A stretch of DNA of 64,000 nt from Thalassospira lucentensis (GTDB lineage Bacteria; Pseudomonadota; Alphaproteobacteria; Rhodospirillales; Thalassospiraceae), in contig NZ_JAATOV010000003.1 in assembly GCF_011806425.1 (NCBI RefSeq), positions 682,001 through 746,000 of the forward strand. The letters are read 5' to 3'. Below the pieces are notes generated by a model, which made no database searches, was not told where the DNA came from, and worked only from the letters and a program-made list of their open reading frames with translations. How positions within the stretch are numbered: the first letter of the stretch is position 1; each line of letters opens with the position of its first letter. Shown piece after piece: positions 52,724 to 62,338 of the stretch. The translations under genes were made by a program, and so were the position numbers.

Positions 52724-53257
52724 TTAAGCCAGATCTTTGGGGATCGACGTTTTATATTCTTGCCCCAGATCGGCATAACGATCTGCCGACACTTTGAAAA
52801 ATTCGATCTCTTCCTGGGTTAAATCACGCACCTTGCGCGCAGGGACACCCGCCCAAAGCTCCCCGGCCGGAATGCGTTTTCCCGGTGACAATAATCCATT
52901 CGCACCAAGCATGCCGCCCTGTTCAATCACGCAGCCATCCATCACAGTGGCCCCCATGCCAACAAAGCTTCTATCTTCCAGTGTGCAGGCATGAATGATT
53001 GCCGAATGACCAATCGTAACATCATCCCCGATATATGTGCCAAACTTGCCCTTGGCGACATGCACCATGGTCAGGTCCTGAATATTGGTCCGCGACCCAA
53101 TACGAATTTCATGCACATCCCCGCGAATGACACAGCCAAACCAAATACCGGTCTCGGCCCCGATTTCCACATCGCCTATGATCGTCGCATTCGGGGCAAC
53201 AAATGCGGTGTCGTCGATGGTGGGCAAAACCCCGCGATAAGATAAACGCATGGTCAC
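52724..53257 (-). CDS. gamma-carbonic anhydrase family protein
   Basis: Left-handed beta-helix hexapeptide protein of 177 residues. Rungs with V/I-G-D-V pattern run from about residue 20 (ATIIGDVEIGAETGIWFG) to 140. The zinc-ligand histidines of gamma-CAs are seen in LTMVHVAKG, then IGHSAIIHACTL. RGDVHEIRIGSRTNIQD is the conserved N-terminal signature. Many bacterial members (YrdA type) have no proven carbonic anhydrase activity. GTG at 53257 or ATG at 53251 are both possible; AAGGAAGG lies upstream. Confidence 0.9.
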   Translation of the reverse strand: MTMRLSYRGVLPTIDDTAFVAPNATIIGDVEIGAETGIWFGCVIRGDVHEIRIGSRTNIQDLTMVHVAKGKFGTYIGDDVTIGHSAIIHACTLEDRSFVGMGATVMDGCVIEQGGMLGANGLLSPGKRIPAGELWAGVPARKVRDLTQEEIEFFKVSADRYADLGQEYKTSIPKDLA

Positions 53258-53411
53258 TTGACCTTCCTTAAATACTGACGGTTCTCAATGGGGCATCAGT
53301 TTAAATTCTAACGTGGGAAATGCGAAAGCTTTCCGTTGAAAAATCCAACCGACGCATTTTACGGACGACATCAAACCGGTGCACGTTCAAGCACACGACA
53401 GCCCAAACTTA

Positions 53412-53440
53412 AAGGGCGCATCCAATTTGAATGCGCCCTT
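53412..53440 (-). terminator. terminator after argC
   Basis: AAGGGCGCAT/ATGCGCCCTT stem with a 9-base loop, about 30 bases after the argC stop; followed on the minus strand by TAAGTTTG. Confidence 0.75.
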
Positions 53441-53470
53441 CTAAGTGTCTTTTGAAACCTTATCCGCCCC

Positions 53471-54517
53471 TTATGGGAACAGCGGCTCGATCTCAAGGCC
53501 CATGGTTTCAGGCAGATCCATCATGACGTTCATGTTCTGAACGGCCTGGCCAGATGCGCCTTTCACCAGATTGTCCTCAACCGCGACGATGATCACACGG
53601 CCCGGTACACGGTCCTTAACAACGCCCATCAGAACAAAGTTCGACCCGCGCACGTGGCGGGTTTGCGGCGTGGCACCAAACGGCAGAACGCGAACAAACG
53701 GCTCATCGGCATAGCGTTTGGCAAGGGCTGCCTGAATGTCTTCGGCAGTCGTGCCATCGGTCATTTTGACATAGATGGATTCCAAAATACCGCGGCTCAT
53801 CGGCATCAGATGCGGCGAAAAGTTGACCACAACATCATTGCCCGATGCCCATGCAAGGCCCTGCTCGATCTCTGGTGCATGGCGGTGCCCACCCGTGCCA
53901 TAGGCATGAATGCCTTCGGTCACTTCGGCAAACAACGTCATTTCCTTGGGCGCACGTCCTGCACCGGTCACACCGGATTTCGCATCAATGATGATGTCAT
54001 CTGCATGCACCATTTTGCTTTCCAAAAGCGGGGTCAACGCCAACTGTACCGGGGTTGGATAACAGCCCGGATTGGCCACGACACGGGCTTTTTTGATCTT
54101 TTCACGATGCAGCTCGGTCAGGCCATAAACGACCTCTTTTTGCAAATCCTGTGCGGCATGTTCCGCGCCATACCATTCCTGATAGGTTTCCGGATCAAAC
54201 AACCGGAAATCAGCCGACAGATCGACAACTTTGACATGGTCGGGCAGACCGGCAATCACTTCTTGCGTCGTGCCATGCGGCAGCGCACAGAAAATAACAT
54301 CAACAGTCGACCAGTCCGCATCTTCGATCTTGATCATGGTCGGCAGATTGATATGGGCAAGATGCGGGAAAACTTCCCCAAACTGACGTCCGGCGCGTCG
54401 GTCTGCGGTCAGCAATGTGATTTTAGAAGCTTCATGGTGCGCAAGAATACGAACCAATTCCGCCCCGGTATATCCGCTGGCACCGAGAATTCCGACTTTG
54501 ACCTTAACGTCACTCAT
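53471..54517 (-). CDS. argC: N-acetyl-gamma-glutamyl-phosphate reductase
   Basis: Arginine-biosynthesis enzyme of 348 residues that reduces N-acetylglutamyl phosphate to the semialdehyde with NADPH. The nucleotide motif is VGILGASGYTGAELVR; the catalytic cysteine is C152 in VANPGCYPTP. FCALPHGTTQE and VVDLSADFRL are conserved. ATG at 54517 has AGGAGC upstream. It is monocistronic here, with no other arg genes adjacent. Confidence 0.95.
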   Translation of the reverse strand: MSDVKVKVGILGASGYTGAELVRILAHHEASKITLLTADRRAGRQFGEVFPHLAHINLPTMIKIEDADWSTVDVIFCALPHGTTQEVIAGLPDHVKVVDLSADFRLFDPETYQEWYGAEHAAQDLQKEVVYGLTELHREKIKKARVVANPGCYPTPVQLALTPLLESKMVHADDIIIDAKSGVTGAGRAPKEMTLFAEVTEGIHAYGTGGHRHAPEIEQGLAWASGNDVVVNFSPHLMPMSRGILESIYVKMTDGTTAEDIQAALAKRYADEPFVRVLPFGATPQTRHVRGSNFVLMGVVKDRVPGRVIIVAVEDNLVKGASGQAVQNMNVMMDLPETMGLEIEPLFP

Positions 54518-54748
54518 TTTAAATCTTGCTCCTAAAGGCGTGCCCCAAACAACATCAGGGCCTTGATAACGAGCGGATGTTGGCAAACAAGCCCCCTAGA
54601 TGCAAGCATTTAGGCGACAAATCCATCCCACATTCGCAGATTCCCCCATGCCGAAATGACATGGATCACGCGTTGATCATCTAATGGCTATTCAGAAGGG
54701 CGATCAACACCGTCTAAATACCTTCTGAAATTCAACGCAACAGCCGAC

Positions 54749-56095
54749 TTATTTACGTCTCGCGCGTCGCACCGTCGCTGGGCAGGCGCGCTTATCTTCG
54801 GGCAGCACGGTATAGAATTTTTCGATTTTCTCGTACCCGGTTGGCGCCGCGACTGGATAGCTTGCAACAAACCGCTGATCAGACAGGCCAAAGTCACTGG
54901 CTTTAAGGCCGGATCGTTGTTGCCACATGCGGCGATGGGCGTCTGACAATGTGATGTTTGGATCATCGATCAGGAAAATCGCATCGCGTGCCAGTCGGTC
55001 ATTATATTTATGATGGCTCGGCAACCACGCGGCCAATTGCTTACGCAACTCTCCTGGGCTTGGCAATTTGCGGGTGCGGGTCGCAAAGCTTGTCATTTGT
55101 TTTACCAGCTGGCTGATATCGCCCGGCGGCACGGATCCATGGGTGGCGCGATCAATAAAAAACGCCAGATCGATTTCAGTCGGATCGCGTCCAATGATCG
55201 GGCGAATTTCCGCATACAATTTGAAAAACCGCGCAATTTTTCCGCCATCAGCATTCGCCGCGTCATACACCTGGCGATAGGCGCGCTGCACTTCGTCACG
55301 CGCGCCATAGGCCGCAAACCGGGCCTTGAAATCATTACGTTGCGCATCATCGACCCAGATCGAACACAGGATATCAAACGCCGCATCATTATTGCCCAAG
55401 GCCAAACGATGCATGTCTTCGGTCAAGGGGCCAAATACCGATTTCAACAAGCCCGGATTGGCACGCTCCGCGGCAAAGATAATCTGCTGTATTTCCGCCC
55501 CTGCCCCGGCCGTCGCCCCGCGTGGCCCCCACGTCAGATAGGCACGCGGATCATTGGTATGACAATAAGGATCGCCTTCAAGGAATCGTTTGCCACTGCG
55601 CGGATTTTTGGACTGACAAAAGTTGAACTGGATGACGTCATAGTCGGTCCCTTCCAGCGCAAAAGTCAGTTGATTGGCCCGTTCAATCGCATCTGGTGGC
55701 GCCATGTTCGCCGGCATCAATAACCGCCAAAGCCCACCTGTAATCGCCCCAAAACTTGGCGCGCCAACCGCGGCCCGCACCGCAGAATTCAAACACGGCT
55801 GAAGATCAATAATCGCTTGGCGGGTTTTCGCCCCAACGATCCCGTCGGGCTTGCCATACACCGCAACCGGGCCACCTTGGCACTTTGCCGCCGCAACAAA
55901 CAGATTGCGCTGAAACACCGATACCGCGCCATACCGACCAAGCGTTAAGGCCCGGTCTTCAAACCGATACAGCACCTGATCATCACTTGCCGCGCGCGCC
56001 ACTTTGCCCCCTGCCAGCAGCAAGACGCATACCGGCAGAACCGAAAGCAAACGCGACAAATGCAATAGATGACGTTTCAGGACGACCTCGCTCAA
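54749..56095 (-). CDS. secreted protein with peptidoglycan-binding-like N-terminus, unknown function
   Basis: Exported protein of 448 residues. The signal peptide ends near KVARAAS. Residues 40-105 look like a peptidoglycan-binding (PG_binding_1) fold: GKPDGIVGAKTRQAIIDLQ matches its Gly-x-x-Asp-Gly and x-x-T-R-x-A-I-x-x-h-Q pattern. The rest is unrecognised; DYDVIQFNFCQSKNPRSG and YLTWGPRGATAGAGAEI are conserved-looking and could mark a glycosidase-like catalytic region. Four cysteines and a basic C-terminal tail (ACPATVRRARRK) are present. A cell-wall function is a guess based only on the N-terminal domain and export. Confidence 0.65.
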   Translation of the reverse strand: MSEVVLKRHLLHLSRLLSVLPVCVLLLAGGKVARAASDDQVLYRFEDRALTLGRYGAVSVFQRNLFVAAAKCQGGPVAVYGKPDGIVGAKTRQAIIDLQPCLNSAVRAAVGAPSFGAITGGLWRLLMPANMAPPDAIERANQLTFALEGTDYDVIQFNFCQSKNPRSGKRFLEGDPYCHTNDPRAYLTWGPRGATAGAGAEIQQIIFAAERANPGLLKSVFGPLTEDMHRLALGNNDAAFDILCSIWVDDAQRNDFKARFAAYGARDEVQRAYRQVYDAANADGGKIARFFKLYAEIRPIIGRDPTEIDLAFFIDRATHGSVPPGDISQLVKQMTSFATRTRKLPSPGELRKQLAAWLPSHHKYNDRLARDAIFLIDDPNITLSDAHRRMWQQRSGLKASDFGLSDQRFVASYPVAAPTGYEKIEKFYTVLPEDKRACPATVRRARRK

Positions 56096-56216
56096 TTCAT
56101 ACGGTGTGATTTCTCATCACCAGCAAGCCTAACCGGGCTTCCTCGTGCTGCCAAGCGCATCTGATTTCCGCCCAGCGCAAACAACCTTGTGATCTTATTT
56201 CAGTATGGTGAAACCC

Positions 56217-56252
56217 CATCCCGCCAGCAGAGGCTCTCTTGCTGACGGGATG
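56217..56252 (-). terminator. terminator after the GNAT gene
   Basis: CATCCCGCCAGCA/TGCTGACGGGATG stem (one mismatch) with a 10-base loop, about 48 bases past the acetyltransferase stop, followed on the minus strand by GGGGTTTC. Confidence 0.65.
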
Positions 56253-56299
56253 AGATAAGCCGATGCACAGTTTCAACCCGGCCCTTCAGGCACAGACGT

Positions 56300-57205
56300 T
56301 TAAACGGCACATTCCTGGATCAGGTGACCTTGAAGCTTCACCGGGCTTTCCAGAAATGCGAGGCGATAACGCCCGATTTTCGTAAAACCGAGGGCCTCAT
56401 ACGCCTTTGCCGCCGCTTCGCTGTCGGTGGACAAGATGGCGCGTTGAACGCCGTTAGATCGTGCTGCCAACAGAGTTTTCGCCACCAAAATCCGGGCGTA
56501 CCCGTTTGATCGCTCCGCCGGTGGCGTCCAAACCGGACCAACTTGCACGACATCGGGCAATTGGGCATTAAAGCCAGAAAGACTGACCGGTTTTCCGTCC
56601 ACAATCAGGCCCCACATGCAGCGCGCATCAAGCGCATTCACCACGCGCGAAGCGATTTTGCTATCAAGTGCTGGTGTATCTTGTGCGCCAAGGGCCTCGA
56701 TCTCGTAATCACGAAGCCACCCAAGCAGCGTACGGCGGTCAAGGCGTTCGGCATCAACCATCTGAAAACTGTCGGACCGGACATTCACCGGCACAATGAG
56801 ATCGGACAGATCAAGCCGATAAAGCACATCCGACGCATTAAGCGAGAATTTCGCATCCTTGAGGCCGAGCTGATCGATCATATCTAACGCCTGATCAGCA
56901 TCGCCCAAGACACCGGCAATGGGTTGAACCGTATCGGCCAAAAATGCGGCGGTCAGATTACGCGGAATGGTCGCGTGATCGCCCGACTGAACAAATACGT
57001 TGCCATTGCCAAAGATCGCAACGATCGCTGAAATGCTGCCATCCTTGGCAACTTCCCCGAAATAAGTTCCAGAAAGCGGATGACGGCGTCGCTCGATACC
57101 GGCAGTTCGCAAATTTCCGCGCAAAATCATGCTGGTGGCAGCATGGTTGGCAAGGAATGCGTTTGCGGCATCAAGATCGGCGTCGTGCAGCTTTCTGTAC
57201 TGCAT
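56300..57205 (-). CDS. GNAT family N-acetyltransferase
   Basis: Protein of 301 residues. The C-terminal half has the GNAT acetyl-CoA binding pattern: VVQVGPVWTPPAERSNGYAR followed by a helix LVAKTLLAA, then AILSTDSEAAAKAYEALGF, the typical last strand-helix of the fold. The N-terminal half is a second, degenerate acetyltransferase-like region (SMILRGNLRTAG). The substrate is unknown. ATG at 57205 has AAAGGGA upstream; the longer frame to 57262 is not needed. Confidence 0.85.
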   Translation of the reverse strand: MQYRKLHDADLDAANAFLANHAATSMILRGNLRTAGIERRRHPLSGTYFGEVAKDGSISAIVAIFGNGNVFVQSGDHATIPRNLTAAFLADTVQPIAGVLGDADQALDMIDQLGLKDAKFSLNASDVLYRLDLSDLIVPVNVRSDSFQMVDAERLDRRTLLGWLRDYEIEALGAQDTPALDSKIASRVVNALDARCMWGLIVDGKPVSLSGFNAQLPDVVQVGPVWTPPAERSNGYARILVAKTLLAARSNGVQRAILSTDSEAAAKAYEALGFTKIGRYRLAFLESPVKLQGHLIQECAV

Positions 57206-57385
57206 ATCGGGGGTCCCTTTCATTCGGGTTCTGGTCATTGCCAAACTTTGAATTTGGCACAAAAAAAAGACCGCTCCATTAGCGGCCCTTCACAAATAAC
57301 GGGGAAATCCAACAGAGGTTCAAATAGCTATGTTTTGAAAATTCGTCGCATATTTCGAACCATTGGATGACACCTTAAATTTTAA

Positions 57386-57405
57386 AAATATCCCTTGGGA
57401 TATTT
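57386..57405. promoter_or_regulatory. palindrome AAATATCCC-TT-GGGATATTT
   Basis: A perfect 9-bp inverted repeat with a 2-base centre in the divergent control region between the GNAT gene (start 57205) and the lactate-dehydrogenase-like gene (start 57588). It looks like a repressor operator; no candidate regulator gene is adjacent. A second, wider repeat (GGAATTTC ... GAAATTCC) lies at about 57423-57455. Confidence 0.45.
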
Positions 57406-57587
57406 GTTGTTACCACACGGTACGGAATTTCCCATATTTCTTTTTTGAAATTCCGCAATAACAATAACGCCATCCCGCCTTCCGGCATATGGAAAAAGTT
57501 ACTAAGAAGCTGATTTTAAATTCAGTTTGCGATAACTTCTGCAACTGGTATTCGTATGCTAAGTGCATTTTATTCGGAGTTGAACTC

Positions 57588-58751
57588 ATGCCAGTGATCA
57601 CCTGTGTCGATGACCTCAAACGTATCTACAAACGACGCACGCCGCGCATGTTCTACGATTACGCAGAATCGGGGAGCTGGACTGAGCAGACATTCCGTGA
57701 AAACACCACTGATTTTCAGGATATTCACCTGCGTCAGCGCGTGGCAATCGATATGGAAGGACGCTCAACCAAAAGCCAGATGATCGGTCAGGATGTCTCT
57801 ATGCCTGTCGCCCTTGCACCGGTCGGACTGACGGGAATGCAATGCGCGGACGGCGAGATAAAGGCCGCCCGTGCGGCTGAAAAGTTCGGCGTACCATATA
57901 CCTTGTCGACCATGTCGATCTGCTCGATCGAAGATGTCGCCGAACATACATCCAAGCCATTTTGGCTGCAGGTTTACACACTCAAAGATGACGACTTCAT
58001 GAAGCGCCTGTTTGATCGGGCGAAAGCGGCCAAATGCTCGGCAGCTGTCATCACGGTGGACCTTCAAATGCTGGGACAACGCCACAAGGATTTGAAAAAC
58101 GGCCTCTCAGCCCCACCCAAACTGACCGCGAAATCCGTCGCCAACATGATGACGAAGGTGCAGTGGGGGCTGGGCATGCTCGGCACCAAGCGCCGTTTCT
58201 TTGGCAACATTGTCGGACATGCCAAGGGTGTTGAAGACCCTTCATCGCTGAGCACCTGGACAGCAAACTCTTTTGATCAATCGCTTGATTGGGACCGTAT
58301 CCGCGAGTTCCGGAAAATGTGGGATGGCCCCTTGATCATCAAGGGGATCATTGATCCACGCGACGCGCGTGAGGCGCTCAATGTTGGCGCAGATGCGATC
58401 ATCGTATCCAATCATGGCGGACGCCAGCTTGATGGCGCCCTGTCCTCAATTCGGGCATTGCCCGCCATCATGGACGCGGTTGGCGATAAGATTGAGGTCC
58501 ATCTCGACAGTGGCATTCGCTCTGGCCAAGATGTCCTTAAGGCCCTCGCCCTTGGTGCAAAGGGCACCTATATCGGCCGCGCATATATCTATGGCCTTGG
58601 GGCCATGGGCGAAGAAGGCGTCACCAAATCGCTTGAGCTTATTCAGAAGGAACTTGAAGTTTCCATGGCGCTTTGCGGACATACTGACGTGACCAAGGTA
58701 GATCGCGACATTCTGATGATCCCGCGCGACTTCTCAGACCGCTGGCAGTAA
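57588..58751 (+). CDS. FMN-dependent alpha-hydroxy-acid dehydrogenase (LldD-like)
   Basis: Flavoenzyme of 387 residues of the L-lactate dehydrogenase / glycolate oxidase / mandelate dehydrogenase family, which oxidises 2-hydroxy acids to 2-keto acids. FYDYAESGSW, MPVALAPVGLTGM, the active-site IVSNHGGRQLDGA with the catalytic histidine, and LDSGIRSGQDVLKALALGA are intact. ATG at 57588 has GGAG upstream; the frame extends further back but through an AT-rich control region. It is closed by a strong terminator. LldD is the likeliest identity, but glycolate or mandelate cannot be excluded. Confidence 0.88.
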   Translation: MPVITCVDDLKRIYKRRTPRMFYDYAESGSWTEQTFRENTTDFQDIHLRQRVAIDMEGRSTKSQMIGQDVSMPVALAPVGLTGMQCADGEIKAARAAEKFGVPYTLSTMSICSIEDVAEHTSKPFWLQVYTLKDDDFMKRLFDRAKAAKCSAAVITVDLQMLGQRHKDLKNGLSAPPKLTAKSVANMMTKVQWGLGMLGTKRRFFGNIVGHAKGVEDPSSLSTWTANSFDQSLDWDRIREFRKMWDGPLIIKGIIDPRDAREALNVGADAIIVSNHGGRQLDGALSSIRALPAIMDAVGDKIEVHLDSGIRSGQDVLKALALGAKGTYIGRAYIYGLGAMGEEGVTKSLELIQKELEVSMALCGHTDVTKVDRDILMIPRDFSDRWQ

Positions 58752-58786
58752 CGCGACAGTCAATATTACGTCTCTCAACATGAAAT

Positions 58787-58826
58787 AAAAAAGCGGTGTC
58801 TTCCTTGATGAAGACTCCGCTTTTTT
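58787..58826 (+). terminator. terminator after the LldD-like gene
   Basis: Stem AGCGG-GTCTTC / GAAGAC-CCGCT with one mismatch and a 6-base loop, flanked by A-run and T6. Confidence 0.85.
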
Positions 58827-58889
58827 ATGAGGTTTGCGACGAGACGACATCCTGACGGCATGCCCACCGAACATCACTCCACAAACAGA

Positions 58890-58917
58890 AAAAGCGCCAC
58901 TCGATGGTGGCGCTTTT
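58890..58917 (-). terminator. terminator after rpsI
   Basis: AAAAGCGCCAC/GTGGCGCTTTT stem, 6-base loop, followed by T-run on the minus strand. It ends the rplM-rpsI transcript. Confidence 0.9.
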
Positions 58918-58952
58918 CCAATACAATTTTGGGCGTGCTGCCCGGAAACGAA

Positions 58953-59441
58953 TTAACGTTTCGAGAACTGGAAGCTACGACGTGCTTTAGCACGACCGTA
59001 TTTTTTACGTTCAACTGCACGTGAGTCACGGGTCAGGAACCCACCAGCTTTAAGCGACGGACGCAGTGCCGGCTCAAAGGCGGTCAGAGCACGTGAGATA
59101 CCGTGACGAACGGCACCGGCCTGACCAGAAAGGCCACCACCGTTAACGGTGCAAACAACGTCGAACTGATCTTTACGATCGGTGACGGTGAACGGCTGGT
59201 TGATCACCATGCGCAGAACCGGACGACCGAAGTAATCTTCGAATTCGCGGCCATTGACGGTGACTTTGCCTGAGCCCGGTTTGATCCAGACACGTGCAAT
59301 TGCGTTCTTACGACGGCCAGTTGCATAGGAACGACCCTGTGCGTCGATCTTCGGCTCCGGCAGGGTGCCTTCTGCAGCAGCAGCGGTTTCGCCGCCCTGT
59401 GCCAGATCCTTGAGATCTTCAAGAGTTTTAGTTTCGGCCAT
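58953..59441 (-). CDS. rpsI: 30S ribosomal protein S9
   Basis: Small-subunit protein of 162 residues. The S9 core is intact: [33 protein letters not shown] and the C-terminal [24 protein letters not shown]-type end, whose final arginine contacts P-site tRNA. An N-terminal extension of about 30 residues, rich in Ala and Glu, is common in alphaproteobacteria. Its ATG overlaps the rplM stop by one base. Confidence 0.97.
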   Translation of the reverse strand: MAETKTLEDLKDLAQGGETAAAAEGTLPEPKIDAQGRSYATGRRKNAIARVWIKPGSGKVTVNGREFEDYFGRPVLRMVINQPFTVTDRKDQFDVVCTVNGGGLSGQAGAVRHGISRALTAFEPALRPSLKAGGFLTRDSRAVERKKYGRAKARRSFQFSKR

Positions 59442-59908
59442 TACTTAGCACTCCGCTTATTCTTTTCGTTCATAGCCGCAACGTCGAGGACTTCCGGCTT
59501 CTGAGCGTCATGCGGATGCTCGGTGCCTGCATAGACGTGCAACTTGGAAAGAACCTGGCTGCGCAGCGGGCCACGGGACATCATACGCTCAACAGCTTTG
59601 ATGATCACGCGTTCCGGATGCTCACCGTTCAGGAGCTTGTCCATGGTACGTTCTTTGATACCGCCCGGGTAACCGGTGTGCCAATAGAACTTCTTGTTCT
59701 GAAGTTTACGGCCGGTAAGTTTAACTTTTTCAGCATTGACGATGACGATATGATCGCCACAGTCCATGTGCGGGGTAAACATCGCTTTGTGTTTACCACG
59801 AAGACGATTGGCAACAACGGCAGCAAGGCGGCCAAGGACGACGTCTTCAGCGTCGACCACGAACCATTTGCGCTCGATGTCGCTCGGTGTCGCAGTGAAG
59901 GTTTTCAT
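59441..59908 (-). CDS. rplM: 50S ribosomal protein L13
   Basis: Large-subunit protein of 155 residues beginning [53 protein letters not shown] and the central [14 protein letters not shown] are L13 hallmarks. The ATG at 59908 gives the family length; the frame to 59986 would add 26 unlike residues. First gene of the rplM-rpsI pair. Confidence 0.97.
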   Translation of the reverse strand: MKTFTATPSDIERKWFVVDAEDVVLGRLAAVVANRLRGKHKAMFTPHMDCGDHIVIVNAEKVKLTGRKLQNKKFYWHTGYPGGIKERTMDKLLNGEHPERVIIKAVERMMSRGPLRSQVLSKLHVYAGTEHPHDAQKPEVLDVAAMNEKNKRSAK

Positions 59909-60078
59909 TATTTCAATACTCGAAAACTGGGTTCCACGGAGGGAAACGTCCCTCGTTGAAAGTCGGCGCATTATGCCAGCATTCAACAGGAAAACAACAG
60001 GAATATTTCATTTTAAATCAAAGACTTAATAGTCGCGGTATTATTTTACCACACGAATTTATGCATTTTTCACGTCGA

Positions 60079-60546
60079 TCACACAGAAGGTGGCATCGCA
60101 TACGTGCCAATCACATGCGCGCACAGACTGTCGTCAACCGCCGACCGGATGTGACATTCCGCAATCAAAAGCCGCCTGCCCGCTTTTAGAATCTTGGCCT
60201 CGGCAATCAAATCACCCGGTTTTGCACCAGACAGAAAGTGAACCGTGGCCTCAGTCGTTACCGCCAAATCGGCCTTGGGCACCACCAACCACGCCACGGC
60301 ATAAAGCGCAATATCAGCCAACGCAAAAATCGCAGGCCCCGTGATCACATTCCCCGGCCGCAGGTAACGCTCCTTAAACGGAAGCCGCAAAAACGCGCTG
60401 TCATCGGTCAATCGTTCGGTGACAACCCCCATATCGCCAACAAATGGCACCTTTTCGCGCATAATCGCGTCAAAGTCGGCGGGGGTAATCCCCTGCCCCT
60501 TTGGGGCGCAATCGGCGCTTTTTATATCTGTCTGGGACGGGCTCAT
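60079..60546 (-). CDS. PaaI-type hot-dog thioesterase
   Basis: Protein of 155 residues with the hot-dog fold of PaaI-like acyl-CoA thioesterases. GNVITGPAIFALADIALYA, with the active-site aspartate, is the family signature, followed by VTTEATVHFLSGAKPGDLIAEA-like strands. The ATG at 60546 has GGGAGA upstream; the longer frame to 60678 is not supported. The substrate is an acyl-CoA by family. It lies upstream of, but unlinked to, the ribosomal pair. Confidence 0.85.
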   Translation of the reverse strand: MSPSQTDIKSADCAPKGQGITPADFDAIMREKVPFVGDMGVVTERLTDDSAFLRLPFKERYLRPGNVITGPAIFALADIALYAVAWLVVPKADLAVTTEATVHFLSGAKPGDLIAEAKILKAGRRLLIAECHIRSAVDDSLCAHVIGTYAMPPSV

Positions 60547-60715
60547 TGGGGTGTCTCCCTGCTGTGCTGCCTTGTTTGCTGCAACATCTTTGATCATCGG
60601 CCACAAGACTGACATAACGTTTACGTTAACGTCAATATTTACAGGCCTTAGCCGACCAGGCCTTCGACCAAAGCACAACGAACCAAAAGACCGAACAGCG
60701 CCGAGTATTTTACAT

Positions 60716-61033
60716 TCAGAAGAGAGCCGCCAGATCGGTATATATTATGGCAACCAGCCCCAAAATCACGATCACCACAATTGCGGTTGCGCCGATCCGC
60801 GGAAGATATGTCCGCATCCATTCCGCAGACGTGATGCCTGTCTCATCGTTTTTGGGCGCCGGAATTTTGGGCCGAACCGGCCCGCGCAGGATATCGATCA
60901 TTGGCTTTTTGACTTCGTCATTGGTCACCCAATGATGGCGGTTCTCTGGAAGATAAACCGCACGCCGAACATTTGACGCACCTTTGGCGTCTGGCACATC
61001 TGTGGCATGTGGACCATTTGCGTCACCTGTCAT
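60716..61033 (-). CDS. small C-terminally anchored membrane protein, unknown
   Basis: Protein of about 105 residues, with a single hydrophobic helix near the C-terminus (GATAIVVIVILGLVAIIY) and a hydrophilic N-terminal part (VYLPENRHHWVTNDEVKKP). No known motif. The open frame continues upstream to 61258, but that part reads like non-coding sequence, so I chose the ATG at 61033; the start is uncertain. Its design resembles the next gene upstream, which also has one C-terminal membrane helix. Confidence 0.5.
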   Translation of the reverse strand: MTGDANGPHATDVPDAKGASNVRRAVYLPENRHHWVTNDEVKKPMIDILRGPVRPKIPAPKNDETGITSAEWMRTYLPRIGATAIVVIVILGLVAIIYTDLAALF

Positions 61034-61313
61034 ACCAAACGACCAAGCAGCACCGAATGCCGCCCCCAACCAAGAGTTAATCTTTTTTATCCGCCACGCT
61101 GTGACGGTGTTTGTTTTATATCGCCGGATCAAGACGAGATTTAGTGCCCCGTTTAAATCCGCAATGCCAACACGTCTGTACCGCACACACGCACCACCCC
61201 ATTCGCAACGCGCAAATGTTTTGGTGCCGAACATGCGAACGTTTGGCATCGTCGTCATTTAAATGGGGATGAGGATCGGTTTGCAAAAGCCCCGCAAAGC
61301 GGCACAGGCAAAA

Positions 61314-62189
61314 TTATTTATGCAAAATCGCGTTAAACTGATTAAGCGTCAGCACCAGAACATAACCCACGCAGACCGCCGCAATCATATAAGCCGCGAA
61401 CTTCGGCAAAACCTTGTTCCAATTGATCGCACTGCCCTTACGGCTTTTGCGTTTTGAGCGCGGCTGGCGTTTCGGGGGACGCGGACGATTAAGGGGATGC
61501 GGGCTATGCCCATCGCGCGATACCCAGTTCGCGGAATTATCTGGCAGATCAATGCGTGACGTTGCGGTTGCTGCCGTTTTTAAATCATCAACGCGCCCTC
61601 GAACCGGGGCCTCGTCGCTTCGCATATGTTCAAGAAGGGTTGGACCACCGTGCAAACTATCAAGGTAATCCTGATAGGCACTTTGCCCGACAACATCATC
61701 GCGTAACTCCGATCCGGCATGCGCACTGTGGGGCTGCTGCGCTGCGTGATGAAGCATTTGCGCCTGCCCACCCTTCACATGCACATGGCGTGATGGTTTG
61801 GCAGCACCTGGATGTGGGGCAGCCCGCACGCTGCCAATCGATGCATTTTTTTCATTGGCCAATGGGGCTGGTTTGGGGCCTGCCATGACACCGCTTCTGA
61901 TATCGCGCACGTCCTCAGGCTCAAACTCAACAGGGTTGCCGTCTTCATCCTCAGCAGGTTTTGGTTTGGGCATCAGATAAGGTGGAATATCAAATCCATT
62001 GCGCAACAAGCGTGCGCGGGCGTCCGCGCGATACCGTTCAAGATCGCGCTCGATTGTATCGGTTCGGTCAAACCGCTTAATCGGTGTATTCGCCACCGGC
62101 TTAACGGCACGCGGCGTCTCGGCAATTACCTTGCTTGCCACAAAACGACCTGGCGCCCGGCCCGGTTTACGCGTTTTATCATTGTCCAT
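61314..62189 (-). CDS. C-terminally anchored hydrophilic protein, unknown
   Basis: Protein of 291 residues: a basic, Pro- and Ala-rich, probably disordered region of about 250 residues ending in a very basic block (RPRPPKRQPRSKRKSRKGS), then one membrane helix (FAAYMIAAVCVGYVLVLTL). The positive stretch just before the helix would keep the long N-terminal part in the cytoplasm. No known domain. The ATG at 62189 has GGAA close upstream. Divergent from the enoyl-CoA hydratase gene. Confidence 0.6.
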   Translation of the reverse strand: MDNDKTRKPGRAPGRFVASKVIAETPRAVKPVANTPIKRFDRTDTIERDLERYRADARARLLRNGFDIPPYLMPKPKPAEDEDGNPVEFEPEDVRDIRSGVMAGPKPAPLANEKNASIGSVRAAPHPGAAKPSRHVHVKGGQAQMLHHAAQQPHSAHAGSELRDDVVGQSAYQDYLDSLHGGPTLLEHMRSDEAPVRGRVDDLKTAATATSRIDLPDNSANWVSRDGHSPHPLNRPRPPKRQPRSKRKSRKGSAINWNKVLPKFAAYMIAAVCVGYVLVLTLNQFNAILHK

Positions 62190-62338
62190 TTCCACCACCC
62201 ACCTGATACGGCAGCAAGCCACCCTAGATAGCGTCCTGAAATGTTTTATTTTTTATCTGTTACGTGCAATTCTACTACGTCGATATGTATAAGGAAATAA
62301 CAATAACTACTTATGCGCGATTTAATGGGAGGATTATA

